From the NCBI GenBank assembly GCA_903820085.1, contig CAIJGA010000030.1, forward strand, positions 110,491 to 174,490: a DNA stretch of 64,000 bases, in the 5' to 3' direction. The DNA is from an uncultured Chlorobiaceae bacterium (lineage in GTDB: Bacteria; Bacteroidota; Chlorobiia; Chlorobiales; Chlorobiaceae). Positions 35,654-44,481 of this stretch are shown here, piece after piece. The notes under the pieces are model-generated. The model was not told the origin of the DNA. It saw only the letters and a program-made list of their open reading frames with translations, and searched no databases. Position 1 is the stretch's first letter; each line of letters opens with the position of its first letter. A program made the position numbers and the translations under genes.

Positions 35654-37357
35654 TTAATAAGTTCTTTCCTGGAGTTCATAACGACCCATAGTCACAGGCT
35701 TTTCACCAAGGGTGACCTTGCCCTTTACGAGGGTAGCCATTGTATGCTTGTGCCAGTTGGCATCATCCCGGACCGGGAAATCGATCCGGGTATGGGAACC
35801 CCGGCTTTCCTGACGTGCATAGGCACCTGCGGCAACGGTTTCAGCCAGATCGAGCATATTTTTGAGTTCAAGCACCTGCATAAGGTTTGTGTTGAAAACA
35901 TCACTTGTATCAAAAATACGGACTTTTTTGAACCGTTCTTTCAGCTCCGCAATATCCGCTATCCCTTTCTGCAACAGGGAGGCCTCCCTGAAAATGCCGA
36001 CGTTGAGGGCTAATGTCTGACCAAGCTCTTCACGCAGTTCGCCATACCGTTCATAGTGACCCGCAGCATGCATTCCGCCCCTGATCTCTTGTAACTGCTC
36101 GGTTAGTTCGGCTTCGGATATCGTATTGGGCGTAAATTTTCCGGCCTCTTCAGCGGCCGTACGACCGGCAATTCGGCCAAATACAAGGATGTCAAGCAGC
36201 GAATTCCCTCCGAGGCGATTTGCTCCATGAACCGAAACGCAGGCACACTCGCCGGCAGCATAGACACCCTCCATAACCGTCCGGGTCTGGTTATCGGTAT
36301 CAATCCCTCCCATTGAGTAATGTGCGGTTGGCCTGACAGGAATAGGCTCCTCAATAGGGTCAACACCCTCAAAATTCATCGACATTTCGCGTATCTGGGG
36401 AAGCCGTGATTTGATCAGATCCGCACCGAGATGGGTGAGATCAAGATGAAGATATTTGCCGGCTGGGCTGTCAAATCCCCTTCCTTGCAGGATTTCCGTT
36501 TCAAGCGATCGAGAGACGAGGTCGCGCGGGCCAAGCTCCATTTTTTCGGGCGCATAGCGTGCCATGAAACGCTCGCCGTCTTTGTTAAGCAGGTAGCCAC
36601 CCTCACCTCTTGCCCCTTCAGTAACAAGCAGACCGCTCTTTCTCAAGCCTGTGGGATGAAACTGGACAAACTCCATATCTTTCATCGGTATACCCGCCCG
36701 GTACGCAATGGCCTGACCGTCACCGGTATTGCCTGCGGCATTGCTTGAACGGTTCCAGTACATTTTGGCATACCCGCCAGTGGCAAGTATGACGGTTTTA
36801 GCAGGAAAAGCCTCAACCTTCCCGCTCTTCATATTCATGGCAATCAGCCCATTCGATCGACTTCCGCTGACAGAGAGGTTCAGGGCAAAATATTCATTAA
36901 AAAATTTCACCCCTTTTTTCAGACACTGTTCATAAAGTGTCTGCAGAATGGTATGGCCTGTTTTATCCGAACAGTAACAACAGCGAGGACGCCCGGCTCC
37001 GCCAAAAGGCCTCTGGGCAATGGTGTTGTCTTCCATCCTTGACCACGGTGTACCGATATTTTCAAGTTCGCGGATAATTTTAGGCGCTTCAGAACAAAGC
37101 ACATCCACAGCATCCTGATCAGCAAGGTAATCACTGCCCTTGATGGTATCGAAAATATGCATCTCAACGGTATCATCCTTTGCCTTATTGGCAAGTGCTG
37201 CATTGGCTCCTCCCTGCGCAGCAGAAGTATGTGACCGGTTGGGATAGACTTTGGACAACACCGCGATATTCAGTGCCGGATTGGTTTTCATTGCCTCCAT
37301 GGCAGCATAGAGCCCGGCCCCCCCGCCTCCGACAATAACAATATCAAATGGTTTCAT
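35654..37357 (-). CDS. sdhA: Succinate dehydrogenase/fumarate reductase flavoprotein
   Basis: The 567-residue catalytic subunit interconverts fumarate and succinate. FAD-binding GGGGAGLYAAMEA is at the start; the FAD-linking His is in RSHTSAAQGGANAAL. Active-site blocks include HPTGLRKSGLLVTEGARGEGG and YSMGGIDTD, and the C-terminal FAD region GANRLGGNSLLDILVFGR. It heads an operon with sdhB and the CCG subunit. In this lineage reduction of fumarate is probably the main direction. Confidence 0.95.
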   Translation of the reverse strand: MKPFDIVIVGGGGAGLYAAMEAMKTNPALNIAVLSKVYPNRSHTSAAQGGANAALANKAKDDTVEMHIFDTIKGSDYLADQDAVDVLCSEAPKIIRELENIGTPWSRMEDNTIAQRPFGGAGRPRCCYCSDKTGHTILQTLYEQCLKKGVKFFNEYFALNLSVSGSRSNGLIAMNMKSGKVEAFPAKTVILATGGYAKMYWNRSSNAAGNTGDGQAIAYRAGIPMKDMEFVQFHPTGLRKSGLLVTEGARGEGGYLLNKDGERFMARYAPEKMELGPRDLVSRSLETEILQGRGFDSPAGKYLHLDLTHLGADLIKSRLPQIREMSMNFEGVDPIEEPIPVRPTAHYSMGGIDTDNQTRTVMEGVYAAGECACVSVHGANRLGGNSLLDILVFGRIAGRTAAEEAGKFTPNTISEAELTEQLQEIRGGMHAAGHYERYGELREELGQTLALNVGIFREASLLQKGIADIAELKERFKKVRIFDTSDVFNTNLMQVLELKNMLDLAETVAAGAYARQESRGSHTRIDFPVRDDANWHKHTMATLVKGKVTLGEKPVTMGRYELQERTY

Positions 37358-37495
37358 ACGCTCAAATCTCCGTGTGAAGCTGTCAAGAGAGCATCACTGA
37401 TTAAATGGCGGGGCACTGCAACAGCAAGCGCCCTGCTCATTGAAATAGGTCTTTCTAGGTATTACTGAGGAAAGCTGTACAAGATCCCCTAACGG

Positions 37496-37948
37496 CTAAA
37501 GGGCAACATGATCATCATGAACAGGAAGTTCCTCGACAGCATGAAGCACGTCTGTCATATTGAGGAGACCCATTATCTTATTGTTTTCCATGACGGTAAG
37601 ACGCCTGATATTGCTCCTTTTCATCAAACGGAGGGCATACTTTATGCGAAGGTTGGGATTGACGCTGATTACCGGCTTGCTCATGATCTGAAAAACAGGA
37701 GTATTCCATGGATCACGATGAACATCCTCGCCCGGATCAATCACTTTTTCAAGAATATCTTTTTCAGTCACTATGCCATAACAATCGTCTTCGTTACGGG
37801 GCTCGACAATAAGACCGCTCTCCTTGGTCTTTTTCATAATCTGTAAAGCTTCGGCAACCGTACAGCTTCCCTTGATTATATGAAACTCTTTCTGCATGAG
37901 AGCAGATACCGGCAGCGTACGTAATGTTATAAGCTGATCCATAATCAT
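37496..37948 (-). CDS. CBS-domain protein
   Basis: A 150-residue protein of two CBS motifs (residues ~15-70 and ~85-145: [68 protein letters not shown]). CBS pairs bind adenylates and regulate partners. No catalytic domain is attached, and no partner is obvious. The start may be 37948 or two codons later. It lies 138 bp upstream of sdhA in the same direction and could share its regulation. Confidence 0.88.
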   Translation of the reverse strand: MIMDQLITLRTLPVSALMQKEFHIIKGSCTVAEALQIMKKTKESGLIVEPRNEDDCYGIVTEKDILEKVIDPGEDVHRDPWNTPVFQIMSKPVISVNPNLRIKYALRLMKRSNIRRLTVMENNKIMGLLNMTDVLHAVEELPVHDDHVAL

Positions 37949-38144
37949 CAGGTTACTTAAAATTAATAAAACAGATAATGCCTATTTGTTACCGTTCAGC
38001 GCCAGGGAAATAACAGGCGACTGACTTTATGTAAGAAAGTAGAAAAAGAAGGAAGGCCAGACTTCACCCTCAGAATTGACGTAAGAAGTTAATTTAGAAA
38101 AAAAAACAACATAATTGCAAAATCTCACTGCTCAAAAAGCAAAA

Positions 38145-38783
38145 TCAGGCAATTCCATGTATTTTTTTATACGTTGCCCAGTTCTGTTTCAAGGCAAGAA
38201 ATGCAGTAAAATCCTTCTGAAGAAGAAAGGGGTTGGAGGCACGCTCTGTGCTGACGGATGAGATGGGCGAGACGCCGTAGTCATGACCAGGATAAACTTT
38301 TGTCGCGCCGGGCTGGAGCATGAGTTTTTGCAGCGAGCGGTATTCATCAAGCGCCTGCTCTTCAGTATGAGTGCCACCCACCTTTCCCGTAAAGAGGGTA
38401 TCACCGGTAAAAAGAGCATTGCCAATATGCAGGCAGATGGAATCCTTCGTATGCCCGGGGGTGTGGAGAATACGCACATCAAGAGAGCCAAGAGGAAAAA
38501 GGGCGCCATCTTCTACCTTAATGCCTGTCAGGGAACAGGTATCTCCAAAAAGCAAAGGAACAAGCCCTGTCAGACGCCGGATTACATCATTGCCATTGGT
38601 ATGATCGTCATGACCGTGGGTTGAAAAAACAAAACGGATCACAAAACCCTGCTCAGCAGCAAACCTGACTATCATGGCGGGATTGTAAGAGGCATCAATA
38701 ACGATAGCGTCTTTCGAAACCTCATCGGCGACAAGGTAACCGAAATTCCTGTCGCCGCCGGTACGAAACTGTTCTACCATCAT
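38145..38783 (-). CDS. Metallo-beta-lactamase-fold hydrolase, ETHE1/glyoxalase-II-like
   Basis: Start at 38783 (MMVEQFRTGGDRNFGYLVAD) avoids overlap with the gene before and gives 212 residues. Metal site: H56-x-H58-x-D60-H61 in STHGHDDHTNG, H111 in HTPGHTKDS, D128 in FTGDTLF, H167 in YPGHDYG. The ending PGHDYGVSPISSVSTERASN is closer to persulfide dioxygenases (ETHE1/CstB type) than to classic glyoxalase II, but the rhodanese part of CstB is lacking. It is the last gene of the efflux operon. Thiol-ester hydrolysis or persulfide oxidation are both possible; green sulfur bacteria are anaerobes, which argues against a dioxygenase. Confidence 0.85.
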   Translation of the reverse strand: MMVEQFRTGGDRNFGYLVADEVSKDAIVIDASYNPAMIVRFAAEQGFVIRFVFSTHGHDDHTNGNDVIRRLTGLVPLLFGDTCSLTGIKVEDGALFPLGSLDVRILHTPGHTKDSICLHIGNALFTGDTLFTGKVGGTHTEEQALDEYRSLQKLMLQPGATKVYPGHDYGVSPISSVSTERASNPFLLQKDFTAFLALKQNWATYKKIHGIA

Positions 38784-38796
38784 GGCAGTACCTTCA

Positions 38797-39105
38797 TCAG
38801 GCTGTTTTTTCAACGTTCATGAGAAATGCCCTTGCCGGAAAATCCTTATCCACAGCTATAGGGTTCTTTTCAAGTTCAAGCATGATAGCTTCAGCCTTGT
38901 CATCATCAAGAATAGCAAAACAGAGTGATGAATAGGTGCCATAAACCTCATCAGTCGGCCACCATGCCTGTTTCTGCAACCCCTTTTTTTCACAGTTGCA
39001 CCCCTTGATGGCAACATTGCTGAACATATGCACCTGATAGTGCTGGAAAAGAGCCCGCACTTTCGGGCGGGTCTCTTCGTGTCCCATAATGGCAAGAAAT
39101 TTCAT
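38797..39105 (-). CDS. PII-like small protein
   Basis: A 102-residue protein (start MKFLAIMGHEETRPKVRALF; the longer frame overlaps the RND gene). Length and the alternating strand/helix pattern suggest a ferredoxin-like PII relative, such as those encoded beside RND pumps or bicarbonate transporters. A C-x-C pair (IKGCNCEKKG) could bind metal or a thiol. It lies 13 bp after the RND gene and 13 bp before the MBL gene. It may sense a ligand and act on the pump. Family call tentative. Confidence 0.7.
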   Translation of the reverse strand: MKFLAIMGHEETRPKVRALFQHYQVHMFSNVAIKGCNCEKKGLQKQAWWPTDEVYGTYSSLCFAILDDDKAEAIMLELEKNPIAVDKDFPARAFLMNVEKTA

Positions 39106-39118
39106 GAGATTGCCTCCT

Positions 39119-42100
39119 CTACGGTTTTGCTGATTTCTTTTCAACAATATAATAGACAATCGGGACAACCACGAGCGTCAGAATGGTTGAAAGAATACCA
39201 CCCCAGATCAGCGATATGGCAAGTCCCTGAAAAATCGGATCAAACAGCATGACAATTGAGCCGATAACAACTGCTCCTGAGGTCAGAACAATCGGCCGGG
39301 TACGAACAGCGGCAGACTCAATAACCGCCTGCTTGAGATCGGCACCTTCCGCCCTGCGGATCTGGATAAAATCAATAAGCAAAACAGAGTTGCGCACCAT
39401 GATGCCTGCCAGGGCAATCATGCCAATCATGCTGGTCGCCGTAAAGAATGCTCCATGCAGCATGTGACCGGGAATAATGCCGACCAGACTCAGTGGAATG
39501 GCGATCATCATGATCAGCGGAGTCTTGAAGGACTGGAACCAGCCGATAATCAAGAGATAAATAATCACCAGAACAACGGCAAAGGCGGTACCAAGATCCC
39601 TGAACACTTCAAAGGTAATCTGCCACTCTCCATCCCATTTCATCGACAGCTGATCCTCCGATGTCGGGCTGGCCGTGTAAAGCGGGCTGACGCTGTATCC
39701 TCCCGGAACCTTGAGCTTCTCGATTTTTTTATCCATATCGAGCATGGCATAGACCGGACTCTCCGTCGCACCGGCAACATCGGCCGTCACATAGACCACA
39801 CGACGGAGATCCTTTCGGTAGATGCTCTTGTCCTGAATTTTCTCTTCAATCTTCACCAGCTCCGAAAGCGGAATCATCTCGCCGGCACGCAAACGGGTTG
39901 TCAAGGTACCCATACCCTGGGACTGTACAAAAATACCTGAAAGATCCTGAAGGGATGTTCTGTCGGACTGAGGCAACCGAACCTGAATCATGACCGGTTC
40001 AAGCTCCTTGTCCGTATGCAATACCCCTACATCCATACCTGCAAGCGACATGCGCAGCGTCTGAGCGATCTGTTCAGCCGTAACCCCGCGGAAGGCGGCA
40101 CGCTCTTTGTTGATGACCAAATTGTAGACCTTCTGGTCAGCTTCAACCATCCAGTCAACATCGACCACTCCAGGAGTCTCTTCAAAGACCTTTTTGACCT
40201 GTTTGGCCAATGCAATCTGCTGCTCCTGCGTAGGACCATAAATTTCAGCAACAAGAGTTGAAAGCACCGGTGGACCCGGAGGAATCTCAACAATCTTGGC
40301 ATTCGCGTTATACCGCATGGCAATCTGCTGCACCCCTGCCCTCACCTTTTTGGCAATATCGTGGCTCTGCGCCTTGCGCTCATCCTTGGGAACAAGGTTA
40401 ACCTGGATATCACCCATATTCTTTGCCTGACGCAGGTAGTAGTGCCGCACCAGACCGTTGAAATTGATGGGCGCATTGGTACCGACATAGTATTGATAGC
40501 TGCTGACTTCAGGTACAGTTTTCAGATAGGCTGAAATCTCCTTGGTCACCCTTGCCGTCTGTTCAAGCGCTGTGCCTTCAGGCATATCAATAATCACCTG
40601 GAACTCATTCTTGTTGTCAAACGGAAGCATCTTCATCTGGACTGCCTTCAGCGGCACCAGCGCAATTGCGCCGACAAGCATGAGACCGACCACACCGAAC
40701 GCCACCCATCGCTTGAAACTGCTCTCAATAAAAGGAGAGAGAATCTTGTTGAAAAGCTTGTAATAACCGGTCTTGGTAATATCATATTCTTCCTGATGCC
40801 CCTCCTCCGTTTTGAGGAGCCGGAAAGAGAGCCACGGTGTTGCAATCAGTGCAACAAGCAGCGAAAAAATCATGGCCAGCGAAGCGCCGATCGGCATCGG
40901 ACTCATATAAGGACCCATCAGACCGGAAACAAAGACCATCGGCAGCACGGCGGCAATAACCGTAAAGGTTGCAAGAATGGTCGGATTGCCCACCTCATTA
41001 ATGGCGGTAATAGCGGCCTGCAGCTTGGGCTGCCGCTTCATGGCGAAGTGTCGATGGATGTTCTCGGCAATGATGATCGAGTCATCAACAACGATACCGG
41101 TAACAAAAATCAATGCAAACAGGGTCACCCTGTTGAGTGAATAATCAAGCAGGTAGTAGATCAGCAGGGTAAGAGCAAAGGTGATCGGTACTGAGGCAAG
41201 AACCACAAGCGCCCCGCGCCAGCCAAGGAAAAAGCCAACGACAACGGTTACCGCTACAACCGCCATAAGCAGATGCTCCAGAAGGGTCGAGACCTTGTCG
41301 GTTGCCGTGGCACCGTAGTTTCTGGTTTCGGACACGGTCACACCTGCGGGAATAGAACTTTTCTTAAGATCAGCAACCCTTGCAAGCACCTTGTCGGCAA
41401 GCTTTGAGGCATCACTCCCCTGTCGCTTGGCCACCGTCAGCGTCACCGCAGGATACTCTCCTGATGCTGACCCGTGCGGGGCAGCCGCTGCCCATCCAAA
41501 AAAGTTGTAATTGCTGACCTCTTCAGGCCCGTCAACAACACTGGCAACATCGCGGAGATAAACAGGCGAGGCCCCGTAGATACCGACAACAATATTGCCG
41601 ACATCACCGGCGTTCTCAAGAAACCTTCCTGATCGGACAATGATCTCCTGATTCATCTGCTTGAAATCACCTGCAGTCATCTGACTGTTGGCCATCTGCA
41701 CCTGACGGGTAATCTGCAGCGGGCTCACATTGAACTGCCTAAGTTTTTCCTTGTTGAGCACAATCTTGACCTGACGTTTCAAGCCACCCTTTATATCAAC
41801 ATCACCGATATTCTTGATTTTTTTTAACTCATCAGCAACTTCAACAGCGGTTTTGCGGAGCTCGAAGGGATCTTTCGTCTTGCTCCAGAACGTGAGATTA
41901 AGCACAGGAACATCGTCGATCGAAACCTTTTTCATCAAGGGGAACTGGACTCCTGAAGGCATCTTGTCCATGTTTTTCATCAGCGTGGACCACAACTTGA
42001 CCATGCTTTTCTCAGCATCCTCACCAACCTTATAGCGGACTGTTACCACCGCAAAGTCAGGCATGGAGGTAGAGTAGACATAATCGACTCCCGGAATTTC

Positions 42101-42331
42101 GGTCAAGGTCCTTTCAACTGGCTTGGCAACACGTGACTCCACCTCTGCGGGAGTTGCTCCCGGATAGGGGATATAGAGGTCAACCATCGGAACCACAATC
42201 TGCGGTTCTTCCTCTCTCGGCGTCATGAATGTAGCCATAATACCCACCAGGAGAGAGGCCACCATCAGGAGCGGCGTAATCTTTGAATTGATAAACTGTT
42301 TTGCAAGTTTACCGGCAATACCATCATTCAT
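39119..42331 (-). CDS. RND efflux pump inner-membrane subunit (HAE-1-like)
   Basis: A 1070-residue proton-driven exporter of the AcrB/CusA superfamily with 12 membrane helices and two large periplasmic loops. Proton-relay acids are in TM4 (GIVVDDSIIIAENIHRHFA), which fits the drug/organic HAE branch rather than the heavy-metal HME branch. The N-terminus (FINSKITPLLMVASLLVGIM) is standard. It overlaps the adaptor gene by 8 bp. The substrate is unknown; control by a CsoR/CstR-like repressor hints at metal or sulfur stress. Confidence 0.95.
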   Translation of the reverse strand: MNDGIAGKLAKQFINSKITPLLMVASLLVGIMATFMTPREEEPQIVVPMVDLYIPYPGATPAEVESRVAKPVERTLTEIPGVDYVYSTSMPDFAVVTVRYKVGEDAEKSMVKLWSTLMKNMDKMPSGVQFPLMKKVSIDDVPVLNLTFWSKTKDPFELRKTAVEVADELKKIKNIGDVDIKGGLKRQVKIVLNKEKLRQFNVSPLQITRQVQMANSQMTAGDFKQMNQEIIVRSGRFLENAGDVGNIVVGIYGASPVYLRDVASVVDGPEEVSNYNFFGWAAAAPHGSASGEYPAVTLTVAKRQGSDASKLADKVLARVADLKKSSIPAGVTVSETRNYGATATDKVSTLLEHLLMAVVAVTVVVGFFLGWRGALVVLASVPITFALTLLIYYLLDYSLNRVTLFALIFVTGIVVDDSIIIAENIHRHFAMKRQPKLQAAITAINEVGNPTILATFTVIAAVLPMVFVSGLMGPYMSPMPIGASLAMIFSLLVALIATPWLSFRLLKTEEGHQEEYDITKTGYYKLFNKILSPFIESSFKRWVAFGVVGLMLVGAIALVPLKAVQMKMLPFDNKNEFQVIIDMPEGTALEQTARVTKEISAYLKTVPEVSSYQYYVGTNAPINFNGLVRHYYLRQAKNMGDIQVNLVPKDERKAQSHDIAKKVRAGVQQIAMRYNANAKIVEIPPGPPVLSTLVAEIYGPTQEQQIALAKQVKKVFEETPGVVDVDWMVEADQKVYNLVINKERAAFRGVTAEQIAQTLRMSLAGMDVGVLHTDKELEPVMIQVRLPQSDRTSLQDLSGIFVQSQGMGTLTTRLRAGEMIPLSELVKIEEKIQDKSIYRKDLRRVVYVTADVAGATESPVYAMLDMDKKIEKLKVPGGYSVSPLYTASPTSEDQLSMKWDGEWQITFEVFRDLGTAFAVVLVIIYLLIIGWFQSFKTPLIMMIAIPLSLVGIIPGHMLHGAFFTATSMIGMIALAGIMVRNSVLLIDFIQIRRAEGADLKQAVIESAAVRTRPIVLTSGAVVIGSIVMLFDPIFQGLAISLIWGGILSTILTLVVVPIVYYIVEKKSAKP

Positions 42332-42734
42332 TGGTTTGATCCTCCGCAGTCACACGTTTTATTACGGTTACACCTTCTTGAAGCGCGGGACTATACGTCC
42401 CCACAACTATCTCTCCTTTATCCAGCCCACCGAGAACAACAAGATTATTGTTTATGGAGCGCCCTGTACTGATCCAGCGTACAGAGAGGCGGTTATCTGC
42501 CCCTACCACATAAATACCGGAAAGCTCCCCTTTCCGGAAAATAGCCGTTGCAGGCACCAGCAAAACCTCTCCCCCGTCAGTCTGATGAGCGAGGACGGTG
42601 ATACTTTCGACAGCAACAGGAGGTTCCTGACTTCGGCCTATTTTCGGCCCTTGCTCCTGACTGCTGCACCCTGCAACAAGCAGGGGGATGGCCGCCAGAA
42701 GAAGAACAAATCTCTTTTTTATATCCATGCTCAT
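42324..42734 (-). CDS. Very short RND adaptor (membrane fusion) lipoprotein
   Basis: A 136-residue lipoprotein: signal LLLAAIPLLVAGCSS with the lipobox Cys at about residue 23. After a 20-residue linker comes what looks like the C-terminal membrane-proximal part of RND adaptors (VLLVPATAIFRKGELSGIYV ... VVLGGLDKGEIVVGTYSPAL). The biotinyl-lipoyl, alpha-hairpin and beta-barrel parts (about 200-250 residues) are missing. The frame is clean and translationally coupled to the RND gene, so this is either a fixed internal deletion or a minimal adaptor. See findings. Confidence 0.85.
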   Translation of the reverse strand: MSMDIKKRFVLLLAAIPLLVAGCSSQEQGPKIGRSQEPPVAVESITVLAHQTDGGEVLLVPATAIFRKGELSGIYVVGADNRLSVRWISTGRSINNNLVVLGGLDKGEIVVGTYSPALQEGVTVIKRVTAEDQTNE

Positions 42735-42766
42735 TGCATTATTCTCTCTTCAGTTAAAAAAGCCTG

Positions 42767-44092
42767 TCAGTTACCACGGAAATATTCAAGTTCGCTTTTT
42801 GAGACGCAATAGTCATACGTGGCCTGGTTCAGCCTCATTTTTGCATAGGTATAAGCCTGCTCCCTCATCAAGAGCTCGAAGGTCATCGCCATACCGGTTT
42901 TGAACTGCATGCCGATATAATCAAGACTTACCTTTGCCTCTTCCAGAGCTTTGCGGGCAACGGCAATTCTGGCTTTGGCAGTTCTCAGCGAACGGAGTGA
43001 TTTGCTTATCTCGGCAAGGCTGTTGCTTTTTGCCGCTTCATAGTTGTACATCGCTTCACGCTTTTGGGCTTTGGCTTCCTGGATCCGGCCTGCTGTTGCC
43101 ATGCCATCAAAAATGTTCCACTGCACATTCATGCCAACTGCCCAGCTTGAGCCTCCACTGAAAATATTGTCACTGTACAGATTCGTCTGCATGAAGGCGT
43201 TCACTCGCGGAAGCCTTGAAGCATGAATCATCTCTTCCTGATAGGCGGCAACCTGTCGGTAGGTATCAAGCGCCTTGAGATCGGCCCTGTTCTCAGGTAC
43301 CGATTTTTCATTTGCTGCAGGCAGCACACCATCAACCACAAAGTCACCCGTCGGCACAATGGCCACACCCGGATCAAGATTCAGCATCACGATCAGCGCA
43401 TCTGTTGCATTTTTAATCTCATCATGCAGCAGCAGCTTCTGCTCCTGAAGCTCAGCCAGTCTTACATCTGTTGAAAGCTTGTCAGATTTGGTCAGCAAGC
43501 CTGCGCTGTAGCCTTTGGCGGCATCGTTGCTGTGAGCCTGCATGGTTTTTATAGACTGTTCGACCGCCACGATGTTTTTTCGGGCAAGAATCAGTCCGTA
43601 ATAGACTTTGCTGACCTGAAGCCCAACACTCTCCTCCGCTCTAACGGCCATTTGCTCCTGAGCCTTTTTTGCGGTTAACGCTATCGTCCGGCCAATTGCT
43701 GCATCGGCATTGTAAACCGGTTGCATCAACTGAAGGGAGGTATTGAAGTCGTCGATAACGGCGGCGTTATTCAGCTTGGCCGGATTAAAATCAGAGGCCT
43801 GTATACTGTTCTGCTGCAACTTGAAAACCAGCGCTGCCCCGGGGTCATTGGTTACTACAAACGTCTCTGACAGGGTAACTTTCGGCAAAAACAACTGCCG
43901 TGTCTGAACCACCCTTGCCTCAGCCTGGTCAACCCTGCTCCGAGCCGCCTTGACACTATAATTATTCTGACGAGCCATGGTTATGGCATCGGCAAGAGAG
44001 AGCCTCAAAGTCCTGTCGCCGCCTTTTGCCTTGAGTGGAGAGGCCAGAGCGCCCGCCACACAGAAGCCGATCAACACCTTATATATCTTCAT
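42767..44092 (-). CDS. TolC-family outer membrane channel
   Basis: A 441-residue outer-membrane efflux protein with a signal peptide (VLIGFCVAGALASPLKA). It shows the internal duplication of TolC: two runs of long coiled helices (AITMARQNNYSVKAARSRVD; and IAVARKALEEAKVSLDYIGM). Typical SWAVGMNVQWNIFDG marks a beta-strand segment. It begins 7 bp after the repressor gene and is followed by adaptor and pump, giving a full tripartite set except for the short adaptor. Confidence 0.92.
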   Translation of the reverse strand: MKIYKVLIGFCVAGALASPLKAKGGDRTLRLSLADAITMARQNNYSVKAARSRVDQAEARVVQTRQLFLPKVTLSETFVVTNDPGAALVFKLQQNSIQASDFNPAKLNNAAVIDDFNTSLQLMQPVYNADAAIGRTIALTAKKAQEQMAVRAEESVGLQVSKVYYGLILARKNIVAVEQSIKTMQAHSNDAAKGYSAGLLTKSDKLSTDVRLAELQEQKLLLHDEIKNATDALIVMLNLDPGVAIVPTGDFVVDGVLPAANEKSVPENRADLKALDTYRQVAAYQEEMIHASRLPRVNAFMQTNLYSDNIFSGGSSWAVGMNVQWNIFDGMATAGRIQEAKAQKREAMYNYEAAKSNSLAEISKSLRSLRTAKARIAVARKALEEAKVSLDYIGMQFKTGMAMTFELLMREQAYTYAKMRLNQATYDYCVSKSELEYFRGN

Positions 44093-44099
44093 GGAAGTT

Positions 44100-44351
44100 T
44101 TACTGTTTAGAAATGAGTTTTAAAATCCTTTCAACACTTTTTGAGTCGTCATTACTCATGCATTCCGTAAGGTTACGGTGGAGCACCAACGAAAAAGTGT
44201 TGTCCAAAGCTGCCTTTGCGGCCTGAAATTGCGTAATAATCTGGGCGCACTCTTCTTCCCGCTCAATCATCCTGACAAGTCCTTCAACCTGACCGCCGAC
44301 CCGTTTCAATCTTAGAATCACGTCGTTCATAGAACTTTTCGTTTTAATCAT
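44100..44351 (-). CDS. CsoR/CstR-type repressor (Cys-Asn-Cys)
   Basis: An 83-residue DUF156 repressor (VILRLKRVGGQVEGLVRMIE). In copper-sensing CsoR the ligands are Cys-His-Cys. Here C35 and C64 are present but the residue aligned with the His is N60 (in VLHRNLTEC); another His lies at 58. Loss of the His with both Cys kept is a trait of the persulfide-sensing CstR branch, so sulfur species rather than copper is a reasonable guess. It is the first gene of the efflux operon and should bind the palindrome just upstream. Confidence 0.85.
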   Translation of the reverse strand: MIKTKSSMNDVILRLKRVGGQVEGLVRMIEREEECAQIITQFQAAKAALDNTFSLVLHRNLTECMSNDDSKSVERILKLISKQ

Positions 44352-44375
44352 AAAAATCGCAGATAAGAAATTAGC

Positions 44376-44402
44376 TTATACCTATACCCCGTACAGGTAT
44401 AA
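44376..44402 (-). promoter_or_regulatory. Candidate operator of the CsoR/CstR-type repressor
   Basis: TTATACCT at 44376-44383 and AGGTATAA at 44395-44402 form a perfect palindrome around ATACCCCGTAC. A+T-rich ends with a C/G-rich centre are typical for CsoR-family operators. It lies 25 bp before the repressor's start, where autoregulation is expected. Confidence 0.65.
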
Positions 44403-44481
44403 AAAATATAAAAAAAAAGGGAATCCACAAACGTTTTTTATCGTCTGTAACTGGATGGTTATGTTCCGGAGGGTGCGTGAT

